DNA of 15,765 nt, taken from Clostridia bacterium (GTDB lineage: Bacteria > Bacillota > Clostridia > Christensenellales > Borkfalkiaceae). Shown piece by piece: positions 14,003 through 15,765 of the stretch. Each line of letters opens with the position of its first letter. Within the stretch, counting starts at the first letter, position 1. The DNA is taken from positions 1 through 15,765 of the forward strand of contig JAFZXG010000039.1 of the NCBI GenBank assembly GCA_017616925.1, in the 5' to 3' direction. Made by a program: the position numbers and the translations under genes. The notes below the pieces were generated by a model. The model did not search any database. It worked only from the letters and a program-made list of their open reading frames with translations, and was not told the DNA's origin.

Positions 14003-15328
14003 ATGCCCAGAAAAAGACAAAATAAGAAATACACGAAGATGGAAATAGACGAGGAAACGCAAGAATTAAAACTCGTCGTCGTAGATGAAGATCCGCCCGA
14101 AGAAGCCGATTCCGAACGCTTTTCGGAAGAAGAAAATGAACTTCCGAAAGTAGTTATCGACAACCCGAAACAACTCAACATGACCAAAATGTTGGGTTTT
14201 GAAACCGATAAATCGATCGATAAACGCAGAAGGTTTCTAAAGAACGTCGTTACGGCGATCTTCGTCGCCTTCGTCATCGGCGTTCTTTTTTATACCGCCG
14301 TCGCCGACTTTACGAGCGAAAATCTCGCCTCTTTCGACGACGTGTCGAAAACTATTCTTCACAACTGGTATTATATCATATACGCGGTGCTCTCTCTTCT
14401 CATATTCTTCGTGGCGAAAGGTCTGCTCCGCGCTTTTTTATGCCGTTCGGTAACGGGTAAATTCAGATTCCACAGTTCTTTCAACGCGGGCGTGGTGTGT
14501 CAGTTCTACAATTTCGTAACGCCGCTTGCCATGGGCGGACAACCGTTTGAAATCTCCTATCTCGCCAAGAAAAAGTTCGAGGGCGGGCACGCGTCGTCAA
14601 TATCGCTTTCGTCCTATCTTATCAATATGTTCACCTACGCCATTCTGTATCTTTTCGCGATATTAGCCTACAAGAACAACTGGCTGAATTACGTCCCCAA
14701 CGCCGCCGGCAATTCGGTGTTGGATTACTTCCCCCACACTATTTTAGTCGCGGCGATAGTGGGAACGTCGATAAGCCTTTTTATGCCCGCGCTTATACTT
14801 ATCTTCTCGATTTTCCCAAGACTCGGTTATTTTATCGTAAACTTTATAATATGGATCATAGGGAAATTAAGACTCACCAAAGACCCGAAATTGCTTAAAA
14901 TAAAACTTTTGCGCACGCTCATTATAAATTCTCGGTCAATGAAACGATTGTTTAGAAAACCCTTGACGCTTTTACTTTCGAGTCTGTTCGGATTCGCGGA
15001 AGCACTCGCCTACGCCACCATAGCGTATTTCGTTCTTAAATTTTTCGGTTTCGACTGGGAAGCGCCGCACATACTCGAATGGTTACAAGTCGTCACCATA
15101 ATAACTCTGATAAACGCGGCTTCGTCCTTTATTCCCACTCCCGGAAGTTCGGGTGCGGCGGACATCTCTTTCTACGCGCTTTTCTCGATAGAACTTCTGG
15201 GCGGTTTCGGATTTACCGCAATGCTTATCTGGCGTATGCTTTCGTTCTATCTCATAATAATCCTGGGATTCGTGTTCGTCAAAACCGTCATAAAACGAGA
15301 CATAGAACGCACGAAGTATTATTCGTAA
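14003..15328 (+). CDS. YbhN-type membrane protein (LPG synthase transmembrane/flippase-like family)
   Basis: A 441-residue integral membrane protein of the family PF03706 (lysylphosphatidylglycerol synthase TM region, UPF0104/YbhN). The family signatures are clear: FYNFVTPLAMGGQPFEISYL in the middle and SSFIPTPGSSGAADISFYAL near the C-terminus. I count about eight membrane helices starting at residue 83. The first 80 or so residues are cytoplasmic and hydrophilic: a basic start (MPRKRQNKKYTK) followed by a strongly acidic stretch with many Asp and Glu. No lysyltransferase (DUF2156) domain is attached, so it is not a complete MprF; related stand-alone proteins are thought to handle lipids or lipid-linked sugars. 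The start lacks a Shine-Dalgarno site and lies about 3 nt after the expected transcription start. Alone downstream of serS; the role is inferred from family only. Confidence 0.85.
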   Translation: MPRKRQNKKYTKMEIDEETQELKLVVVDEDPPEEADSERFSEEENELPKVVIDNPKQLNMTKMLGFETDKSIDKRRRFLKNVVTAIFVAFVIGVLFYTAVADFTSENLASFDDVSKTILHNWYYIIYAVLSLLIFFVAKGLLRAFLCRSVTGKFRFHSSFNAGVVCQFYNFVTPLAMGGQPFEISYLAKKKFEGGHASSISLSSYLINMFTYAILYLFAILAYKNNWLNYVPNAAGNSVLDYFPHTILVAAIVGTSISLFMPALILIFSIFPRLGYFIVNFIIWIIGKLRLTKDPKLLKIKLLRTLIINSRSMKRLFRKPLTLLLSSLFGFAEALAYATIAYFVLKFFGFDWEAPHILEWLQVVTIITLINAASSFIPTPGSSGAADISFYALFSIELLGGFGFTAMLIWRMLSFYLIIILGFVFVKTVIKRDIERTKYYS

Positions 15329-15416
15329 ACCGAAATAAAGAAATAAAAGATTCGCAAATTACGACGCGAACCCAAAAAGCGAAATAAAAACACGGCGGTT
15401 TGTCGTAAACGGGAAG

Positions 15417-15548
15417 CATCTTCGCAAATAAATTTGCTACGATGGACTACGCAAGTTTTATAAGTCCGTCAAAGGCGTCCGAACCGATGGGTTCTCACCG
15501 ACGTTAGAATCAAAAAGAAAAGACAGGCAAAAACCTGTCTTTTCTTTT
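15417..15548 (+). ncRNA. Possible structured RNA or structured 3' UTR ending in a terminator
   Basis: Consecutive hairpins can be drawn: CATC..GATG (15417-15420/15441-15444) closing over GCAAA-TAAA-TTTGC; GGACT (15444-15448) with AGTCC (15463-15467); and CGTC (15476-15479) with GACG (15500-15503) closing over GAACC-GATG-GGTTC (15481-15494). They are followed by the terminator. No known RNA family was recognised and no clear promoter precedes it, so it could be the 3' UTR of the YbhN-type gene or an interspersed repeat. Confidence 0.25.
15513..15548 (+). terminator. Strong terminator stem, probably bidirectional
   Basis: A perfect 15-bp stem: 15513-15527 pairs with 15534-15548, with loop CAAAAA. 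The A-rich outer left arm and U-rich outer right arm (TTTTCTTTT) act as the tract in either direction. It lies 185 nt past the stop of the YbhN-type gene, with no closer terminator. Confidence 0.85.
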
Positions 15549-15573
15549 GGCAACAACTTGTTATTCTAATACC

Positions 15574-15661
15574 GGACGAAATCCCCCGTTTTTTGGACGA
15601 ACTCTTGCTTTGTCGGACGAAATTTATAATCTCTTGGAGGAAATCGAAATCGACGGACGAA
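15574..15661. repeat. Five degenerate GGACGAA units spaced 19-21 nt
   Basis: GGACGAA begins at 15574, 15595, 15615 and 15655, and GGAGGAA at 15636, giving steps of 21, 20, 21 and 19 nt. The seven to nine bases at each unit start are conserved (GGACGAAAT-like), while the 11-13 bases between vary. Confidence 0.6.
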
Positions 15662-15765
15662 AACCATAATTCTTAAGGTTGACTCACCTATCTGCAATCT
15701 TCCTATTTGTATTTTTCTAACAAAGGCAATGACCATTTCAAAATCCATCGCTTCGTGGTGTCATG

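Larger units (their letters stand above)
15329..15765. other. Gene-free stretch at the right end
   Basis: In 437 nt I find no convincing gene. It contains a hairpin-rich part (15417-15503), a strong terminator stem (15513-15548) and a set of GGACGAA-type units at 19-21-nt spacing (15574-15661). The remainder (15662-15765) shows no start codon with a ribosome-binding site and no recognised motif. Confidence 0.6.

Noticed and set aside
15442..15507. 21-codon open frame starting at 15442 on the plus strand
   Set aside because: It is short, lacks a ribosome-binding site and lies across predicted hairpins; overlapping frames are equally open for short stretches.
15574..15661. CRISPR array
   Set aside because: The conserved part is only 7-9 bases and the spacing 19-21 nt; CRISPR repeats are longer than 20 bases with spacers of similar length, and no cas gene is present.
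15566..15748. 60-codon minus-strand open frame at the right end
   Set aside because: There is no ribosome-binding site before its ATG, no recognisable domain, and about half of it lies within the periodic GGACGAA units.

Overview
The window reads as a chromosomal segment of an endospore-forming or spore-related member of the Bacillota (Clostridia). The evidence is a yqfC-yqfD pair (sporulation genes) followed by a PgpH-like membrane protein, clostridial-type CysRS and SerRS sequences, A+G-rich Shine-Dalgarno sites, and near-consensus sigma-70/A promoters with 17-bp spacers. I cannot name the genus; an uncultured gut Clostridia lineage is a guess. No phage, insertion sequence, CRISPR array, rRNA or tRNA is visible.

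Layout. (1) 1-1857, minus strand: yqfC, yqfD and the N-terminal part of a PgpH/YqfF-like 7TM protein, with phoH absent from its usual place and the PgpH extracellular domain missing. (2) 1926-4106, minus: a monocistronic aconitase-superfamily hydratase with its own promoter and terminator. (3) 4241-5484, plus: a two-gene unit of a small membrane protein with a PH-like domain and a Sir2 deacylase. (4) 5517-6386, minus: a TIM-barrel sugar-phosphate isomerase/epimerase, convergent with sir2. (5) 6511-11616, minus: a tight cluster cysE, cysS, TIGR04076-like gene, alaS, a 46-aa small ORF and a secreted protein, driven by a consensus promoter just upstream of cysE. (6) A DeoR-type regulator (minus) divergent from serS (plus), with two TGTTA/TAACA inverted repeats in the shared 183-bp region. 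(7) 14003-15328, plus: a YbhN-type membrane protein (LPG synthase transmembrane family) with a consensus promoter whose -35 box is the centre of a perfect 25-bp palindrome. (8) 15329-15765: no gene; a hairpin-rich stretch, a 15-bp perfect terminator stem and five GGACGAA-type units at 19-21-nt spacing.

How the genes fit together. The 6.5-11.6 kb cluster links cysteine synthesis (CysE) with cysteine and alanine charging; serS lies close by. None of these aminoacyl-tRNA synthetase units has room for a T-box leader. The AlaRS is short: it keeps catalytic and editing domains but lacks the C-terminal DHHA1/C-Ala part.

Most worth a second look: the promoters at 4206 and 13965, which predict leaderless or nearly leaderless mRNAs; the palindrome around the 13965 promoter; the small-peptide/secreted-protein pair; the short AlaRS; the PgpH-like protein without its ectodomain; and the periodic repeats at the right end. 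I did not find a clear, complete, novel multi-gene system.
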